A stretch of 40,798 nt of DNA from Hypoxylon rubiginosum (taxonomy: Eukaryota; Ascomycota; Sordariomycetes; Xylariales; Hypoxylaceae): the NCBI GenBank assembly GCA_902806565.1, contig CADCXA010000045.1, positions 1 through 40,798 of the forward strand, given 5' to 3'. The position numbers were made by a program, and so were the translations under genes. The notes beneath the pieces were generated by a model, which had not been told where the DNA came from, did not search any database, and worked only from the letters and a program-made list of their open reading frames with translations. Positions 13,081 to 25,741 of the stretch are shown one piece after another. Every line of letters starts with the position of its first letter. Position 1 is the first letter of the stretch.

Positions 13081-14280
13081 AATATTATAGTTTTTTTTAT
13101 GTTATTACTTATATAATTTAAAGGCGTATAAATAAGCGAAGTTAACTGGTTAATTTATATAATAAAAAGTGGTTTATTTTTTTTAACTTATATAAAAATT
13201 TATATTAAATTTTATAAAACATTTATTATTATTTTATTTTTTTCTTTGGTTGTTTTAATGATAATTAAAGATAATATAAAAATAAAAGGTATAATAAAAT
13301 ATAATTTTAATATAATAAAATTTAAAACGAGATTAAATATTTAAGTGTTTAAAATAAATATATTAAAAAACGCCGGGTTTAATAATTTTTTATTCGCTGT
13401 TTTAAAAAAAACGTTGTATTTTATTTTAATAATAATAATACTAGTAATTTTTAAGATTAATTTTATATTTTAAGTAGGTATACTTTTTATAAAAAATATA
13501 GTAATATTAACGTTAATTAAATTAAGTGTTTTTTTTAAAGCGAGGAACTAAGATATATTTTAAAAGAAAAAATAATATTAATATAGTTTAATTTAATTTA
13601 TATTAATAATATTAAATATATTTTTTAAAGTTTTTTAATAAATAACTTTTTATTAAAATTAATTTATTAGTTTATATATAAAAAGAAATAATAATTAAAA
13701 AGAAATTTTTTTATTATAGTAATTTCTTAGATTATTTAGTTTAATATATTAGTTAATATAAGATTATTAACAGTTAAATTAATTAAAATATTTTAAAAAA
13801 AAATAAATTTTAAGTTTTTTAAAAAAAAAATAAATTATAAATTAATAATAATTTTTAATATAAAATTTAACGTAATAATATTCTTTTTTATTTTATTATT
13901 ATAAATTAATATAACCAACGTTATTATATTTAAATAAATTAAAATTATTACGAAAAATTTTATAATTTATATAAAATAAAAATAAAAAATAATATAAAAA
14001 TAGATATTATAAAATATAGGTATAGTTTTTTATAAAATGTAATATTTTAATAATTTAAATATTATAATATATTTGTTATTTATTTATTTTAATAATATTT
14101 TAACTATATATAATATAATTATTTTATATTTAAATTATTTTTAAAAAGTTATAAATAAATAATTATATATATATATATTATATTATATATATTTATAATT
14201 TTGGATTTGGAATAGGTTTTTAAAAATAATAATATAAAATTTATTAAATATTATATTGTTTTATTAAATTATTTATAAAA
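13081..14280. other. G-over-C skewed AT-rich stretch, no gene
   Basis: Hand counting over 13,021-14,280 gives 79 G against 32 C on the plus strand, about 2.5 to 1. In the first 540 bases, CA plus TG dinucleotides number 12 while CT plus AG number 29, so the CpA step (in both orientations) is under-represented as RIP predicts. The stretch keeps several less eroded words, such as CGCCGGG near 13,371 and GCGAGGAAC near 13,540. No open frame or recognisable coding pattern remains. Confidence 0.7.
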
Positions 14281-14900
14281 TATTATAATATATTTATTAT
14301 TTAGTTAAATTTAATAATAAAATATATATTTAATATTTTACTTTATAAAATTATAGTAAATATTTTAATAATTAACTTTTTTAACTTATTATTTTATATA
14401 TGTTAATTTACCATTATTTTTTTTTTTACTTTAAATAAAATATTATTTATTGTTTTAAAGTTGTTTTTAACTTTTTTAGCCTTTTTAAATAATACTTTTT
14501 TTATTAATATATTATTATTTAAAATATTTATTTTTATTATTTTTACTATTTTTATTATTTTTATTACTTTTATTATAAATTTTATAACTTAGGTTTTAAA
14601 TATTTTAAGCGTGTAATTATAACCGTAACTATTATTTATAACTTATATAATATATATTTATATTTTAATTTAGTTTATTTTTAATTTTAACCAGATTATT
14701 ATATTTATTAATAATATAATCCGCTTTTTTATTTTAAGCCGTAATATTATAATAAAATAATTAACGTTTTAAATATTTTATTAGTTAAATAACTAGTTTT
14801 ATTTTAAATTACATATTATTCGTTTTTAAATTAAAACCCAAGCTTTTTTTTATAAATTTTACAGTCCTGGATACGGTTTTAAAGTAATTTTACTTATAAT

Positions 14901-14947
14901 TCCTTCCTTTTTTTTTTTCTTTTTTTTTTTTTTTTCCTTTTTTTTCC
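14901..14947 (+). repeat. Oligo-pyrimidine tract
   Basis: Forty-seven consecutive pyrimidines, mostly T with CC interruptions near 14,902, 14,906, 14,936 and 14,946. The flanks are relatively GC-preserved: CAGTCCTGGATACGG at about 14,862-14,876 and an ACACACACGTAG...CGGGAAGGAG patch at about 14,981-15,010. A polypyrimidine run with preserved flanks could mark an end of an old retroelement, but no matching partner sequence was found. Confidence 0.65.
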
Positions 14948-17900
14948 AGTTTTAAACTATTTATATTTATAAGTAATTAACACACACGTAGAAAACTAAA
15001 CGGGAAGGAGTAATATAATAAAATGTTTATATTTATTATTAATTTTAACGATAATATAAATAAGTTTTTAATTAATATATAATATATAGTTATTTTTATA
15101 AAAAATAAAATATAAATATAAAATAAAAGATTTTATATAAAAACTTAATTAGGTACAATACGTTATATAAATTATAAACTTATATAATAGTTATTTTAAA
15201 TATATATTTTAAATATATATATATAAAAAAAAAGAGTTTTTATTTTTAATATAAAAAATTAAAATAAAAGTTTATTTTTATTTATATAATATAAATATAT
15301 TTATATAAAAAAAGAATATATATTTAAATTAAGTAAAATAAAATATTAATTATATAATAATAATATAATTTATATAAAATAATATTATAAATTTTTCCAG
15401 GCTTTTTTATATATAGTTAAAAACAGTTATTTATACTAATAAATTAATTATATTATTATATTAAAATAGTAAATTAAATATAATTATAATAAATTTTAAT
15501 TATAAAAAACTAGTTTTAATTTTTAATTATAATTTAATAAAAATATTTTAAATTAACTGTTAAAATTTTTATTAAGTTACATATAAATTTTAATTAAATT
15601 AAATAAAAATAAAAAAACTTAATATATTAATTTTAAATTAATTTATTATAAATTAATTAATAAATAGTTAATTTTAAAATTAATATTATAAATATTTATT
15701 TAAATTAATTATAATTAATATTTAAATTAATATATTAAAATTTAATATATTATAATATATTATAATAACTTTAAATATAAAAAAAAAAAAAATATTTATA
15801 TAATTATAATATTTTTATATATTTAATTATTTTTTTAGTTTTTTAGTTATTAATTTAAAATTATATTTTTAATTATATTAAATTATAATAAAAGGAATTT
15901 AAGTTTTTTTTATAAATAAATATTTTATAATTTTATTTTAATTTTTATAAATATTATTTATTTAAAATTAAAACATTTATTCCGATTTATATTTAATTAA
16001 ATATAAAAGTTTATAATATAACTTTTTTAATTTTATTATATATATTTTAATTTTATTATAATAATAAACTTATAAATATTATTTATAATTTTTTTAGTTA
16101 TATATATTTTATTAAAAAGTTTAATTAATTAAATTTTTTTAATGTTTTTAAGTAAGCGATTAATAATAATATATAATTAATTTTTTTAATAAATATATAT
16201 AATATATATATATATATATAATTATAAATATAATATATATATATTAATAATAAAAAAATCTTAGTTAATTATAAATAAATATTTTTATTTTTATAATTTA
16301 TTTTTATTTTTAAATATTTATTAAATTTATTACTTATTTTTATAAAGCTTTTTTTAACTTATTATTTTTTTTAATAATAAATAATAACTTATAATATATT
16401 ATATAAAAAATATAAAATATATATATTATTATTTTAAATAATATATATATAAAAAAAATAAGCTAATAAAATATTATATATTATAATAATTATATATAAT
16501 ATAGTAATTATTAAAATAAAATAATAAAATAATAAAATAAAATATTAATTATTTATATTATTAAGTGGTTATTTATTAAACTATAAAAAATATTATTTAT
16601 TTAATTTAATAATGTTTTATATTAAAATATATAACATTTTAAAATTATATTTATTTTATTAAATTAAACTGTTAAAAAAGTGTTTATAATAATTAAATAT
16701 AATAATAATAATTAAAATAAACTTTGTTTTAAAAGTTTTTTTAATTTAAATAAAATAGTTATAAAAAAATATAATAAACTTTTAATAATAATATATATAT
16801 AAGAAATTAATTTTTTTTATTTATATAACTTCCACGCTTATTATTATAAGATTTTTAAAAGTTTAATAAGCTAAGGTTAATATTAAATAACTATAAGTTA
16901 TAATAATTATAAATAATTTTAAAAAGGAATATATATTTAAAAGCGTTTTAAAAAAATAACTTATTAGTTATATTATAATAAAAGTTAAATAACTTATTGT
17001 TTTATATGTTAATAAGTGATTTTTAAGGTTTTAAATACTTATAATCTATATAATTAACTACTTATAATTAGCTTATAATATTTACACCGTAGCTTTTATT
17101 TTTTATATATATTTTATTATATTTAAAAACTGGCCTGGATTAGTAATTATTAACATTAAATATTATAAACATTTAAAATAAATTTATAAAAAACTATTTT
17201 TAGTTTATATTTAATTATAAGAAGGTTATAATTAAATTTACAGATAATTAAAATTAAATTATACTAGGTTTTAAATAATTACTAATTCTTACTAATATAA
17301 AAAATAAAAAATAAATAATAACCGTTATAAAAAAATATTTTATTATTAAAAACTTTTATTTTTTTTATTTAATATATAATAATTTATACTTTGGTAATAT
17401 TTTTATTAATAAAAATAATAAGCTTAGTTTTTTAAATTAATAAATAATTTATATTAACTTGGTTTTTTATAATATTATTTATTTTATAATAAAAGCCTTA
17501 TTTATTAAAAATTAATATAAATTTAAACTATTTATTCTTAGTTTATATTTTAAAAAGCTGGCTATATTTAAAGTTTTAACTTTAATTATAAATAATAAAA
17601 AAATTATATAAAAATATAAAAAGTTAATAATAATTAATATAAATTAAATATTAACATTTTATAAAATATAATATAAAAAATATATAATAATAATAATAAA
17701 ATATTATTTTATAGTTTTTAAAAATTATAACGTTATTATATTAATAAAATCGCTATTTTTACATCGCCTTTATATTTTTAATACTGGTAAAAATAAAAAT
17801 AAAAATTATATAAAAAAAAATAACTTTTATTTATTAATTATAAGCTGTTTTTTAAAAAAGGATAATAATATATAAATTTAAATATAATAAAATTTATAAT

Positions 17901-18973
17901 AAAAACTTAAAAGTTATATATATTTTTATTAAAAATATATAGATTAATAAGTTAAGGTTTTTTAGTACCAGTTATAAATTTTATATAATAATATATTTTT
18001 TTAAAATCTACCGGAAAATAATATATTATAATATATAAAACTATTTACTAGGAGTTTTATAAAAAAAGCTACAGCGAGGAATTAAAAAAATTATATTATA
18101 ATAAAATTTAAAATAATTTTTTTTTTATCGACGTTATATATTATATATTTTAAATAAAAACAATGTTTTAACTATATATAAATTATAATAATTTAAGTTA
18201 TTTTAGTTTTTATATATTTATCCACGATTATTTTTTTATATTATTTTAAGAAATTAATTAATATATTTATAATAAATTAAATTTATATAAATTAAATTAA
18301 TTTAATTAAAATAATAAATATATATATTTATTATTAATATAATTTATATATTTTAACTGTTTTTAATTTAAACTATTTAAATTTATTACTTATTATTTAT
18401 TTAATTTTATTTATAATAATTATAATTAATAAATTTTTAATAAAATAATTTTTAATAATTAATATAATTATATTATTTATAAAAATTAATAATATTAATT
18501 AAAAAAATATTAATTTAATATAAAATTTATAATAATTATTTTTATTTTATAATAAATTTTAAACTTATAAATTAACTTATTTATTTTAAATTTTAATATA
18601 TTTTTAAACTAGTTTATTTTTTTTAGTTATTTATATATTTTTTTTATAAAAAATTTAAATTATTTTATAAAAAAATCTTAAGTTTTATTTATATTTTTTT
18701 TTTTTATATTTTTAAATAAAAATAGTTTAAAATTTAATATTAAAAATTTATAAAAAGTTACTTTTATAATAATAAAAAAGTTTTTATAACTTTAATTTAA
18801 AAATTAAAAACTTTTTTTTAAAAAAAAATTTTATTATTTTAAAAATAATTTTTAAATATATATTTAAACTTAAATTAATAATATATAATATAAACATATT
18901 AACGAATTTTTTTATTATAAAAAAAATTAGTTAAAAGTGACGCCGTGTAATTATTTTTTAAGGTTATAATTAT
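14948..18973. other. AT-rich RIP-degraded DNA, no gene
   Basis: About 4 kb left of the intact transposon. It holds TA-dinucleotide runs (for example 16,196-16,225) and isolated words with residual G or C (near 17,130, 18,010 and 18,055-18,080). Stops saturate all frames and no RNA gene was recognised. The low-GC state continues right up to the transposon boundary, so the change in composition there is abrupt. Confidence 0.7.
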
Positions 18974-18981
18974 TTTTAAAA
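18974..18981. other. Probable target-site duplication, left copy (TTTTAAAA)
   Basis: The eight bases TTTTAAAA lie directly outside the left inverted repeat, and the same eight lie directly outside the right one. An 8-bp duplication would fit the hAT superfamily. The word is its own reverse complement, so a 4-bp TTAA or 2-bp TA duplication with slightly longer inverted repeats explains the data equally well. Confidence 0.6.
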
Positions 18982-19060
18982 GAGTGTTGCTATTTGCACC
19001 CCATAAAATTACTATCGGGCCCTTATTTGCACCCCAGTACAAAAGCCGGGAGCCCCGCGT
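18982..19060 (+). repeat. Left terminal inverted repeat (79 bp)
   Basis: This repeat pairs with 19,676-19,754. It starts GAGTGTTGCTATTTGCACCC and ends GAGCCCCGCGT. It matches the right end at 74 of 79 positions. The five differences (18,989/19,747; 19,006/19,730; 19,011/19,725; 19,017/19,719; 19,044/19,692) are all transitions. Similarity stops sharply after 19,060. Confidence 0.93.
18992..19036 (+). repeat. Paired 12-bp motif in the left TIR (ATTTGCACCCCA)
   Basis: ATTTGCACCCCA occurs exactly at 18,992-19,003 and again at 19,025-19,036, same orientation, 33 bases apart, about three helical turns. The right TIR has the mirror-image pair. Repeated subterminal motifs at fixed spacing are typical of transposase-binding sites; that role is inferred here. 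Confidence 0.75.
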
Positions 19061-19675
19061 TGCGGCTCAACTTGCGGCTTAAATACCAACTTAACCTCCT
19101 TATCCATCAACCAATTCCACTCCAATTAAAGTGCAACCTGGGCCATTAAATCCGCCTGATTGAGAGCTCTTAATCAATATAAATATCAAGCCGGTGCAAG
19201 CCTAATTGACCGAGTTATGGACGTTCAAATTATGCTCGTTTGGTGAGATGCGACCGGCGGTCTGAGTCACGTGATTCCTTCCAAATACACCCTCATCTTC
19301 AAACACGGATAACTTCACAACCATATGTCGCAAGACATTGCAACGAGATGGAATCAATTTATGTGAGGACAGGCTTTCAAATAAACTTAATCCGCAACTT
19401 ATCGAGACTAAATTGGTTGAGATATCTGGCTGTATAAGGAGCATGGCATTTCGAACTTTGATGTTAGAAAGCGCCGAGGGGTGTCACGTGCCATACGTAC
19501 TAGCGCCGAATTACAATCATGAATAACTCAAGAACTATATATTGTATACAATCAAAACCGGTATCATTGGATCCGGAATTGAGTTAGCTTTCGAATGATG
19601 TTGGATGCATAACTGTACGAGCTTATTCGGTGAAGTTATTGGAGTATATCTGCTCCCGGGTCCGGGCGCTACCGG
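19061..19675. other. Interior of the transposon, no convincing gene
   Basis: The interior has about 42% G+C (128 of 300 bases counted over 19,081-19,380) and no recognisable protein. It holds short structured words. These include the direct repeat TTGCGGCT at 19,060-19,067 and 19,072-19,079; an imperfect palindrome around AGAGCTCT at 19,158-19,175; GTCACGTG at 19,266-19,273 and 19,483-19,490; a perfect 12-bp palindrome ATTGTATACAAT at 19,541-19,552; and a TCCGG/CCGGA inverted repeat at 19,661-19,676. GCTCCCGG occurs at 19,652 and again inside the right TIR at 19,683. Nothing shows whether any of these is functional. Confidence 0.6.
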
Positions 19676-19754
19676 ACGCGGGGCTCCCGGCCTTTGTACT
19701 GGGGTGCAAATAAGGGCCTGATAGCAATTCTATGGGGTGCAAATAGTAACACTC
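19676..19754 (-). repeat. Right terminal inverted repeat (79 bp)
   Basis: This is the inverted partner of 18,982-19,060. Read on the minus strand it starts GAGTGTTACTATTTGCACCC. Assuming that C-to-T decay made each mismatch, two of the five changes are on this copy (19,747 in CpA context and 19,719 in CpG context) and three are on the left copy. Confidence 0.93.
19700..19744 (-). repeat. Paired 12-bp motif in the right TIR
   Basis: TGGGGTGCAAAT, the reverse complement of the left-end motif, is exact at 19,700-19,711 and 19,733-19,744. The spacing is 33 bases, as on the left. All four motif copies in the element are identical even though the sequence between them has mismatches, which hints at selection on the motif or simply few mutations. 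Confidence 0.75.
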
Positions 19755-19762
19755 TTTTAAAA
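19755..19762. other. Probable target-site duplication, right copy (TTTTAAAA)
   Basis: This repeats the eight bases at 18,974-18,981 immediately outside the right inverted repeat. The caveat is the same: the sequence is palindromic and AT-only, so the true duplication could be the inner TTAA or TA. RIP-poor flanks are not needed for this match, since A/T sequence of this kind is common throughout the window. Confidence 0.6.
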
Positions 19763-22700
19763 AAGTTTTATAATAAAAATATTATTTATAGTTTTTAAAA
19801 GTTTATAATTTTATTATATTAATAATAATAATTTTAATTATATAATAAAATTTTTAAAAACTATTTTTATAAGTTTTTTAAAATTATATTAGTTAATTAA
19901 ATTTTAAAAAAAAGTTAGTAAATTTATTAAAAGTGGTAAAATATTTAAATTTTTAAATAAAATAATATATTTTATATTTTTACTATATAACATATAAATA
20001 AATATAATGTTCTAATTATATAATATCGCTTAAAATTTTTAAATTTTATTATTTATAAATTAATTGGTTTTATAATTAAAAAATAAACTTTAAAAAAATT
20101 TATTATTATAATATTTATTAATAATATATAAATATAAAATATAAAATTAAAATATAATTTTATTAAATTTTTTTTGGTTATTAAACGGTTTTAAAAAAGT
20201 TAGAAAATTAAAAAAAACATTTTTTATTAAGGAATTTATTGTTAAAATATAGCTAAAATATTATTAAAAAAAAATAAAAAAAAAAATTAAAATATTAATA
20301 AAAAAAAAAAGGAAAATATATAATAATATAAATAAAAAAAGCTTAAATTAAATTACTTACTTATAAGAAATTAATATAAATAATATATAATAATAAAAAA
20401 AAATAAAAGTCTTAAAATTTTAAAAAAATATAAGTGGTTATAAAAATTTTAAGATTTTTAAAAATATAAATATTATATTATAAAAATATAATAATTAATA
20501 ATATATATAAATAAATATATATTATTATAACTTTTAAAATAACTTTAAAATAAAAACTTATAAACTTTAATATTAATAATATATATTTATTTATATTATA
20601 ATTTATTATATTTTAATAATATATTATATATAATATTTATATTATAAATATTTTAAAACCTTAACAATTCCCAGCTTTTATTAAAAATTTTAAACTTTTT
20701 TTTTATATTATTATTTTAATGGTTTTTTTAATTAATAACTTAAATTTTTTTATATTATTATATATATTTTATATATATATATATATATATAATATATAAT
20801 AATATTTATTTTTTATATATTATATATAATAAACTTTAAAAACATTTACTTATTTAAAGTTTTATAAATATAAAGCGCCGGATAAATTTAATTACTTTTA
20901 TATTTTTTTAAAAAAGTTTTATAATTTAATTTAAGATATAATATTTAAAAATTTAATAGTTATTTTTATATAATATAAAAAATAATTTATTAATATTTAG
21001 TTTTATTATAATATTATATATATTTTATTAAATTTTTAAGTTAAATATTATTATTTATTTTTCTTTATTTATTTAATATTATTATATGTTTTATAATATA
21101 TTTAAGTTTTTTTTAACGTTTTAAATAAATAAAATTATTATTGTTACTAGTTTTTAAAATATTATTAGTATTAATATTTTAATAGTTATTTTTTTATTTT
21201 AATATAACATTAAATTTTTAAAGAAAATTTAATAAAATTAAAAAAATAACTTAAAAAATTTAACTAATTAATTAACTAGTTTTTTATATAAATAACACGT
21301 GTTAAATTTTAATTATTAATATAAACGTTTTATTAATAATAATATTAATATGTTTATTTAAAATAATTTTTTTATAAATATATTAAAACGTTTTATTAAC
21401 TTAATTAATTTTATTTTTAAAACGGATATTTTATAATATTTTATTTTATATAATTAAAATAAGGTTTAAATAAATATAAATATTAAGTTAATTAAACTTA
21501 TTTTTTAAATAAAGTTTTAAGAAATATTAAATATTAAAAGTTAATTTTATTATTAACATTAAAAATAATTATTATAAGTAATTAATTTAATAAAACTTAT
21601 TTTATTTTATTTAATTTATATAATATTATATTTTAATAAAACCTTATTATTTAATAATTAATGTTTTTATTAAAAAAATTAAGTAAAACTTAAATAAATT
21701 TTTTAAATTAAAAATATTTAAAAAGCGTATTTTATTTAAAGAAATAATAAATAATATTAATTTATTTATTTTTATTAATATTTTAATGGTTTACTTTTTT
21801 AAAATAATAAAAAATAAATATATAAAAAATAAAATAAATTAAATATAAAAATTATTATTTATTAATAACGTTTTAATTTTTTTAATAAACTTTTTTAAGT
21901 GGTTAAAATATAAGTATAAATAAAATAATATAAATTTAAATATTTTTATAAAATATTTATTTATAGGTTTTTAATAAAAAAATCATTTAAATTAAAACTA
22001 TTATAAATAAAAAACTAAAATAATATTATAAATAAACTTATTAAGTTTTATAAATTTTTAATCGGTTATTTTTTAACTAGTTATTATTATATAATAAATT
22101 ATTTTATTTATATTATAAATAATATATTAATTAAATATTAAAATATTATTTATTTTAAAAGTATTTTTAATTAATATAATATAATAAATTAATTATATAT
22201 TAAAACTTAAAAAACGTTTATATTAAAATATATTAATATTTTATAGGTTTTTTAAATTATATAATATAAAGAGATAATAATAATAGTTTATAATAATAAA
22301 ATAACTTTATAATATTATATAATAAATTATATTTATATGTTTTTATTTTTTTATATAATATTATAAAAAAATTAAAACTTAAACTTTTTTAATATTAATA
22401 ATAAATTAATTATAATAAAATTATATAAAACTTATTTAATATATTTAAACTAAAATTAAAAAACTAATATTTCTTAAAAAATTATTTAAATTATAATATA
22501 TTATTATAATTATTATTATAAAAACACCGGTTTTATATTTATATATAATTTTTAATATTTAACTATATTTTAACTTTTTAAGCTAAGCGTAGAAAATATT
22601 ATATATAAATAAAAAAAAAGTATTTATATATAAAAGTTATTATATTTTTTTTATAAAAAACCAAGCTATTATTATCGTTTCTTTTATTTTTTTAATAATT

Positions 22701-25700
22701 TAAACTTTTAAAATTTAAATTTTATAAACTTATTTATCTTATATTATTTATATTTAAATACTATTATATTAATAATAAATAAATACTTTACTAGCTTTAT
22801 AAGTTTAATAAATTTAAAAAACCTATCGTATTTATATAAACGTATATTTATTAAAAAAAACGTTTATTATTAATTATAAATATTATTTATAAAAATAATA
22901 TAAATTAAATAAATAACTGTTAAAATTAAATAAAAACTATAATAAAAATATTTAAAGCGCGAATAAAAAATATTATATTATATTATAATAAAACAAACTA
23001 TTTATTTATAAATATTTTAAAATAAAAAATATATTAAAAAAATTTATATTTTAATATATTAAAAACTATTATATATATATTAATATATATTATATACTGG
23101 TATATAAGCGGCTAATTAAACTTATATATTAATATAATTTTTAAAACTTATATTTATTTTATTTAAACTTTATAAAAATAATAATATCGGTGGCGTTAAA
23201 TTTATTAAAAAGTTTATTTTTAATAAGTTTTAATTATATATATATTAATTTAATAAAGTAATATATTATTTATTATATTTTTTTTTTTTTTTTATATTAT
23301 AAAGATAAGAAATTATAATTTATTTTAATAATATTTAATAATATATATATATAAATATATTAATTTAAGCCGCGAGTTAATAAGTAATTATAAATGTTTA
23401 TTATAACTTATTAAATTTTAATAATTATAATAAAAGTTAAATTTAATATTAATATTTATTAAAAAAAATAACTATATATAAAACTTTTATTAATATATAT
23501 AAATAAGTAAAAAATAACTAGTTATAAAAAAAATATAACGTTTTAAAATCTTATTTTTTTATTTATTTATTTAATTAGTTTTATTCTTATTAATTATATA
23601 TTAGTTTTATTATATAACGTTTATATATTATTAATATATAATAAAATTAATATTAGCTTTTTTTAAAATATTTTAAAAAGTGTTAAATTATTTATTTTTT
23701 TAGTTAAATTAATTTTTAAATTAGTTTTTATAAAAAAAACTTATTAATATAATTTTATATAAAGTTTTATTTATTAAAATAAATTAATATAATTTTTATT
23801 AATATAATTTATAAATTCTTTTATTTTTTTAATAATAATAATTTTATATTAAAAAACTAGTTATTAAAAAAACCTAGTTAAATTTAAAAAAATGTTTTTA
23901 TAATTTATCGCTTTAATAAATAACTAAGTTATATTTTACCAGGATTTTTATTTAATATTTTAATAAAATTTATTATATTTTTTTTAAGTTATAATAATCG
24001 CTTTTTTTATATTACTTAAAAAAAACGTTACTAATAAGGCTTAAAATTTCGTAATAATATATATAAGGTTCTTATTTTTTATAAGTTATTTTAAAAATAT
24101 TTTAATCTTTTTTAAATACGGAATTATAAAATCGAAAAAAAGAATTTATTATATTTAAAAATACTTTTTATTATAATATAATTAAGTGTTTTTTATTAAT
24201 TAACTATTAACAGTTAAAAGTTTATAACTATTTAACCGAAAAAATAAAAAGATAAGTTTTTTAGTTTTTAGTTTTAATAAATTATAATAATAAAATATTT
24301 TAACGTTTTTACTTTTTATGTTTTTTTAGATAAATCGTAGGTTTTTATTAATTATATTTCGCTAAGTTTAAGCGGTTTTTTATTTTTTTATAAAATCCGG
24401 GCGCGGCTTATATTTTTATATAAAAAAAAGTAATAGTTTTTTATATTTTATTAAAAAATAATATTTAAATAATAACTTGTTTATTAAATTAAAAAATAAA
24501 ATTTAAAATCTATATAATAATAAATCCTAGGTTTTTTTTTTATAGTTTAAAATATATATTAATTAAATGTTTTTTATTTTATTATATAACGTTATAATTA
24601 ATATAAAAATATAAATATTATTATTATTTTATAATATTAACGTAATATTAAATTTTATTAATTAAGTTTTATATGTTTTTAAGTTATATATATATTTATA
24701 AAAAAAGTTATAAATATCACGTTTTTATTTTATAATAATATTATAAAAAAGTAATAGCTTATTTAAAATACTAAAAATAAGTTTAATATCCACGTTATAT
24801 TTTTTTTTATTAAAAAGTTATTATAATTATTTTTTAATAAAAATAAAAATAACGTTAGTTTTAAAAATAACTTGTAAATACTTTTTAAATTTAAAAACCT
24901 TTTTAAATAAAAAGTAATTCTTTACGAATCTTTAAAAAAGTTTTATATTTTCGCCGTTAATTAGGAAAATAATTTCGTGATTTTTTATTATATTTTATAA
25001 TAATTTAAAATAAAAAAAGCTTTTTTTAATATAATAATATATAAGTTATTTTTATAATATAAAATATACATATAATAAAACCAACCTAGGTTTTTATTAT
25101 ATATATTATTTTATATATAATATAATTTTAAAAATAAATAAAATTATTTATATATTATATTATAAAAAGTAAAAATATTTTAATTAATAATAAATAAATA
25201 TCTTTATTTCTTTAACTTATTTTTAATTTTAAGCCTTATTAAATTTATTATTATAACTTATTATAATATAATTTAAATAAAAATTAAAAACTTTTTTTAA
25301 TTTAATTATTTTTATTTTAACTAAAATAATTATAATATAATATTTATTATAAAAAATAAAAAGTTTAATTTTTTATTAAAATTAATAAAAGCTATTTTTA
25401 AAATTATAACCTAGTTATTATATTTAATTTATATAAGTTTTAACGTTTAATAATTATTATTATTTATTTTTATTATATTTAAAATAATTTTAATATAATT
25501 ATAATATATTATATTATAATAATTAATAATAAAATATATAATTAAAATAACTAAGTAATTATAAATATTTTAATTTAATAAAATAAATTAATATATATTT
25601 TTATAATATAAATTACTAATAAAATAATATTTAATTATAATAATTTATTTTTATTATTATAATTATTATTAATAAATTAAAAACTTAATATAATATTTAT

Positions 25701-25741
25701 AAATAATTATATTATATAAACTTATTTTAAATATAATATAA
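19763..25741. other. AT-rich RIP-degraded DNA, no gene
   Basis: Six kilobases with no gene, RNA or clear repeat boundary. Features are TA runs (20,770-20,800), a long T run at 23,280-23,292 and scattered CpG-bearing words that survived mutation. The clearest of these is CCGGGCGCGGC near 24,398. Its cytosines are mostly followed by G or C rather than A, as expected if CpA sites were mutated preferentially. All frames are blocked by stops. Confidence 0.7.

Larger units (their letters stand above)
18982..19754. mobile_element. Intact 773-bp non-autonomous TIR DNA transposon (MITE-like)
   Basis: The element is set off from its surroundings by a jump from roughly 7-13% G+C to about 42% in the interior. 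It carries 79-bp terminal inverted repeats with five mismatches and is flanked by the same TTTTAAAA on both sides. CpA and TpG are plentiful inside, so it has not been through heavy RIP. Its only open frames are 62-80 codons long, overlap one another on both strands and show no transposase motif, so it must depend on a transposase made elsewhere. The terminal bases GAGTG agree with four of five positions of the hAT consensus YARNG. With an 8-bp duplication this makes hAT the best guess, but Tc1/mariner (TA) or a TTAA-inserting family is not excluded. An alternative is a single-copy host segment captured between TIRs. Confidence 0.85.

Noticed and set aside
19202..19526. Three open frames of 62-80 codons inside the transposon (19,202-19,444 minus; 19,240-19,437 plus; 19,338-19,526 plus)
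   Set aside because: They overlap one another on both strands, are far too short for a transposase, and show no recognisable domain. They are longer than elsewhere only because the G+C content is higher.
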